A stretch of 9,142 bases of DNA. Source: Acidobacteriota bacterium. Lineage in GTDB: Bacteria; Acidobacteriota; Terriglobia; UBA7540. Of this stretch, positions 7,106 through 9,142 are shown one piece after another. The notes beneath the pieces were generated by a model, which worked only from the letters and a program-made list of their open reading frames with translations, was not told the origin of the DNA and ran no database searches. The position numbers and the translations under genes were made by a program. The number at the start of each line of letters is the position of its first letter. The stretch's first letter is position 1. The stretch lies in assembly GCA_003224665.1 (NCBI GenBank), contig QHZM01000003.1, positions 1 through 9,142 of the forward strand, given 5' to 3'.

Positions 7106-7135
7106 ATTATACGAGGACGCTTTGAAGCGCCACAA
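7106..7135 (-). promoter_or_regulatory. Predicted maf promoter with inverted repeat in the spacer
   Basis: Read on the minus strand, a perfect TATAAT (plus-strand 7106-7111) is preceded at an 18-base spacing by TTGTGG (7130-7135), which matches the first half of TTGACA. The spacer holds an inverted repeat, CGCTT-2 bases-AAGCG (7118-7129), that touches the -35 box and could bind a repressor. Transcription would begin about 3 or 4 bases before the maf ATG. Confidence 0.5.
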
Positions 7136-7139
7136 GCCC

Positions 7140-7168
7140 TTTCCCGCCTCGTCGCGTTATGCTAAACT
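7140..7168 (+). promoter_or_regulatory. Weak candidate promoter for the DUF721-gatC-gatA genes
   Basis: TAAACT (7163-7168) is a 4-of-6 -10 match, with TTTCCC (7140-7145) a poor -35 at 17 bases. TATGCT at 7158-7163 is an alternative -10. If either is used, the ATG at 7159 would lie inside the promoter, which supports starting the DUF721 gene at GTG 7213. Confidence 0.25.
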
Positions 7169-7200
7169 TTTCGCCGCTCGCTCCCATCTCTGCTCAATCT

Positions 7201-7207
7201 GGAAGGA
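7201..7207 (+). promoter_or_regulatory. Ribosome binding site choosing GTG 7213
   Basis: GGAAGGA sits 5 bases before an in-frame GTG at 7213. The upstream ATG at 7159 has no Shine-Dalgarno, so this site argues for the shorter protein. Confidence 0.5.
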
Positions 7208-7212
7208 CCGAC

Positions 7213-7572
7213 GTGGAAGAAATAGGGAACATATTGCCTGCAGTGCTCAGGAAACGTGTCCGCCAGGGAGAACTCACGGTGGTCGAATTGCTGGCTCCCT
7301 TTTGGGCCCGAGTCGCAGGGAAGCCCATTGCCCAACGCTCGCGGCCCGCCGCTTTTAAAGCCGGGACTTTGACTTTAATCTGCAACTGTCCTTCCTGGGC
7401 CGGGCAACTTCGCCAGATGGAAGAGGAGATCCGCGCGGAGATCAACAGCTTCCTCGGCAAGCCGATTATTAAAAAACTTCGCGTGCAACACAGTGATTCT
7501 CTCGAGTTCCCCGGACTGCCGGAGTTCCGGCGCGAAGCCGCTTTCGCGTCTGCGCGAGTAAAGCCCGACTGA
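7213..7572 (+). CDS. DUF721 / DciA-like protein
   Basis: A small basic protein of 119 residues (137 if started at ATG 7159). It matches the DUF721 pattern: an N-terminal helix, WARVAGKPIAQRS (31-43 from GTG 7213), a strand GTLTLIC, then SWAGQLRQM (61-69), and a helix ending in the LGKPIIKKLRVQ strand. In bacteria without DnaC or DnaI, DUF721 proteins called DciA help load or operate the replicative DnaB helicase; that role is family knowledge, and it is inferred here only from the pattern. The GTG is preferred because a ribosome site precedes it and because the extra 18 residues look unlike the family. The C-terminal 25 residues are poorly conserved in character. It leads gatC by 86 bases on the same strand, and the three genes probably form one operon. 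Confidence 0.75.
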   Translation: MEEIGNILPAVLRKRVRQGELTVVELLAPFWARVAGKPIAQRSRPAAFKAGTLTLICNCPSWAGQLRQMEEEIRAEINSFLGKPIIKKLRVQHSDSLEFPGLPEFRREAAFASARVKPD

Positions 7573-7644
7573 GCCCCCAAAGCCCGTCGAGATTGTCCCC
7601 GGAGCCGGAAGAGCTCCCGAAACGTCTCCGAGGGGTCCGAACGC

Positions 7645-7653
7645 AAAAAAGGT
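7645..7653 (+). promoter_or_regulatory. Ribosome binding site for gatC
   Basis: An A-run ending in AAGGT lies 5 bases before ATG 7659 and supports that start. Confidence 0.55.
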
Positions 7654-7658
7654 AAACC

Positions 7659-7961
7659 ATGGCCCTCAGCGAGAAAGACGTCCGCTACGTGGCCGAACTT
7701 GCCCACCTGGAGCTGACCGAAGAAGAGGTGAAGCACTTCCTCACTCAGCTCGACTCGATTCTGCATTACATGCAGGCCTTGAACGAGCTGGATACGACCC
7801 AGGTCGAGCCGATGGCCCAGGTGACTTATCCCGCCGCCGAAAACCCTTCGCTGCGCCAGGACCAGCCCGTGAAAACGTTCGGCCAGACCGAGGCGCTGGG
7901 GAATGCCCCGGAGCAGGGCACAGGCTGCTTCAAAGTGCCGCGCGTCATCGAAAGAGAATAG
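7659..7961 (+). CDS. gatC: Asp-tRNA(Asn)/Glu-tRNA(Gln) amidotransferase subunit C
   Basis: GatC is the small subunit of the GatCAB enzyme, which converts Glu-tRNA(Gln) and/or Asp-tRNA(Asn) into the amidated forms. It wraps around GatA and stabilises the GatA-GatB contact. All 100 residues align with the family pattern: VAELAHLELTEEE (11-23), a helix with repeated leucines, LDTTQVEPM (44-52) and the C-terminal NAPEQGTGCFKVPRVIE (82-98). Length and both ends are normal. It is followed by gatA after a 90-base gap that contains two hairpins. Confidence 0.95.
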   Translation: MALSEKDVRYVAELAHLELTEEEVKHFLTQLDSILHYMQALNELDTTQVEPMAQVTYPAAENPSLRQDQPVKTFGQTEALGNAPEQGTGCFKVPRVIERE

Positions 7962-7990
7962 GACCTGGCGCGAGACGCCGCAGACGAAGA

Positions 7991-8048
7991 CCGGGCTTGA
8001 GCGCGACCCGGACTTTCACGTTCGCGAGGGCCTACCGAGCGGGGCCCT
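7991..8048 (+). other. Two potential RNA hairpins between gatC and gatA
   Basis: Hairpin 1 pairs CCGGG (7991-7995) with CCCGG (8007-8011) around an 11-base loop. Hairpin 2 pairs AGGGCC (8027-8032) with GGCCCT (8043-8048) around a 10-base loop and ends 3 bases before ATG 8052. Neither is followed by a T-tract, so they are not classical terminators. The second would partly hide the gatA ribosome entry site. Confidence 0.4.
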
Positions 8049-8051
8049 TCA

Positions 8052-9142
8052 ATGCCTATGGACTTGACGACGCTTAGCGTGGGAGAGCTTCGCGACGTCC
8101 TCACCCGGAAGAAGGCTTCGGCGGAGGAGGTCGTCCGCGCTCACCTGAAGCGGATTGAGGAAAAGGGCCAGAAGCTGCGGGCCTACCTCACGGTCACGCC
8201 TGAGCGCGCGCTCGAGCGGGCCAGGAAGGTGGACCGGCAAATCGCCGCCGGCGAAACGCTCGCACCGCTCGCCGGAGTCCCGCTCGCCGTCAAAGACGCC
8301 ATCGTCACTCGGAATGTGCGAACGACGTGCGCGTCGAAAATCCTGGAGAATTACATTCCGCCCTATGACGCCACTGCGGTTTCGCGCCTCGAGGCTGCCG
8401 GGGCGTGCGTCGTCGGAAAGACCAACTGCGACGAATTCGCGATGGGCTCTTCGACCGAAAATTCGGCGTTCTTCCCCACGCTCAACCCGCACGACCTGAC
8501 GCACGTGCCCGGCGGGTCGAGCGGTGGCTCCGCAGCCGCCGTCGCCGCGAGCCTCGCCACCGTAGCGCTTGGCTCGGACACGGGAGGGTCCATCCGACAG
8601 CCGGCATCGCTGTGCGGGGTCGTGGGCATGATGGGGACTTACGGACGAGTCTCGCGGTACGGCCTGGTGGCATTCGCCTCTTCGCTCGATCATATCGGCC
8701 CGTTCGGCCGGTCGGTCCGGGACGTGGCGCTGGTGCTCAAGACCATTGCGGGACGCGACCCGAAGGACTCAACCTCGGCCGAAGTCCCTGTGCTCGATTA
8801 CGAATCAGCCTTTGACGAGAAGGTGAGCGGTCTGAAGGTGGGCGTGCCGACGGAATACTTCAAGGGCCTCAGCCCCCAGACCGGGGACAATATCCGGAAA
8901 GGGATCAGCCTGCTCGAGAAGCTCGGTTGCAAGGTTGTGTCCATCAGCCTGCCGCACACCGACTATGCGGTGGCGTGTTACTACATCATCGCCACGGCGG
9001 AGGCGAGCTCAAATCTCGCGCGATACGACGGGGTGCGCTACGGCTTCCGCTCCCCCGAGCATGACGAGCTGAGAGACATGTACAAGAAAACGCGCAACCG
9101 GGGCTTCGGGGCGGAAGTCAAGCGGCGCATCATGCTCGGGAC
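8052..9142 (+). CDS. gatA: Asp-tRNA(Asn)/Glu-tRNA(Gln) amidotransferase subunit A (3' end outside window)
   Basis: GatA is the glutaminase subunit of GatCAB; it releases ammonia from glutamine, which is channelled to GatB to amidate the mischarged tRNA. It belongs to the amidase-signature family, and the whole Ser-cisSer-Lys triad is present: Lys81 (AVKDA), Ser156 (PGGSSGGS) and nucleophile Ser180 (DTGGSIRQP), with the same spacing as characterised GatA proteins. Other typical parts are the N-terminal LSVGELRDVL helix, KTNCDEFAMGSSTENSAF (123-140) and GRVSRYGLVAFASSLD (198-213). The window ends after 363 codons, so roughly the last quarter is missing. Two in-frame starts, ATG 8052 and ATG 8058, are equally plausible. 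Neither has a clear Shine-Dalgarno, and a hairpin lies directly upstream. Confidence 0.96.
   Translation, partial: MPMDLTTLSVGELRDVLTRKKASAEEVVRAHLKRIEEKGQKLRAYLTVTPERALERARKVDRQIAAGETLAPLAGVPLAVKDAIVTRNVRTTCASKILENYIPPYDATAVSRLEAAGACVVGKTNCDEFAMGSSTENSAFFPTLNPHDLTHVPGGSSGGSAAAVAASLATVALGSDTGGSIRQPASLCGVVGMMGTYGRVSRYGLVAFASSLDHIGPFGRSVRDVALVLKTIAGRDPKDSTSAEVPVLDYESAFDEKVSGLKVGVPTEYFKGLSPQTGDNIRKGISLLEKLGCKVVSISLPHTDYAVACYYIIATAEASSNLARYDGVRYGFRSPEHDELRDMYKKTRNRGFGAEVKRRIMLG

Noticed and set aside
1..9142. Mobile elements, CRISPR arrays, defence genes or foreign islands
   Set aside because: No transposase or integrase motifs, no long direct or terminal inverted repeats and no regularly spaced repeats were seen; base composition looks even across the window.

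Overview
The window is GC-rich throughout and densely coded. It holds nine protein genes and no sign of a mobile element, CRISPR array or RNA gene. Several features suggest an environmental, probably soil, bacterium, most likely of the Acidobacteriota: exported sugar-acid-type enzymes, a HEAT-repeat exported protein, a lone selB, and a maf / DUF721 / gatC / gatA neighbourhood. The phylum is an inference from gene content and style, because no marker gene here fixes it.

Layout. The left edge carries the 3' nine-tenths or so of a HAD-family phosphatase gene (2-691), whose true start lies outside the window. A putatively exported HEAT-repeat protein of unknown function follows (751-1770). A 336-base non-coding stretch (1771-2106) contains a palindromic operator-like element and a very strong Shine-Dalgarno. 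It leads into a Tat-signal-bearing enolase-superfamily dehydratase-like protein (2107-3402). After another 226-base spacer comes a signal-peptide-bearing RraA/HMG-aldolase-like protein (3629-4477). Next is selB, the selenocysteine-specific elongation factor (4551-6467). Converging on it from the minus strand is maf, a nucleotide pyrophosphatase gene (6526-7095). Diverging from maf on the plus strand is a probable housekeeping operon: a DUF721/DciA-like protein, gatC, and gatA, which is cut by the right edge.

How the genes work together. GatC and GatA are two of the three subunits of the tRNA-dependent amidotransferase; gatB would be expected beyond the right edge. SelB implies that the organism decodes UGA as selenocysteine, although selA, selC, selD and any selenoprotein must lie elsewhere. 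The most distinctive pair is the dehydratase and the aldolase/decarboxylase-like protein. Both carry export signals, and each has its own strong ribosome binding site and a long leader. Together they could form a short sugar-acid or hydroxy-acid pathway acting outside the cytoplasm. That pathway is a hypothesis; the fold assignments and export signals are read directly from the sequence.

The regulatory points most worth checking are: a perfect TATAAT box placed so that maf mRNA would be almost leaderless, with an inverted repeat in the promoter spacer; two hairpins between gatC and gatA, one abutting the gatA start; and the palindrome plus direct repeat before the dehydratase gene.
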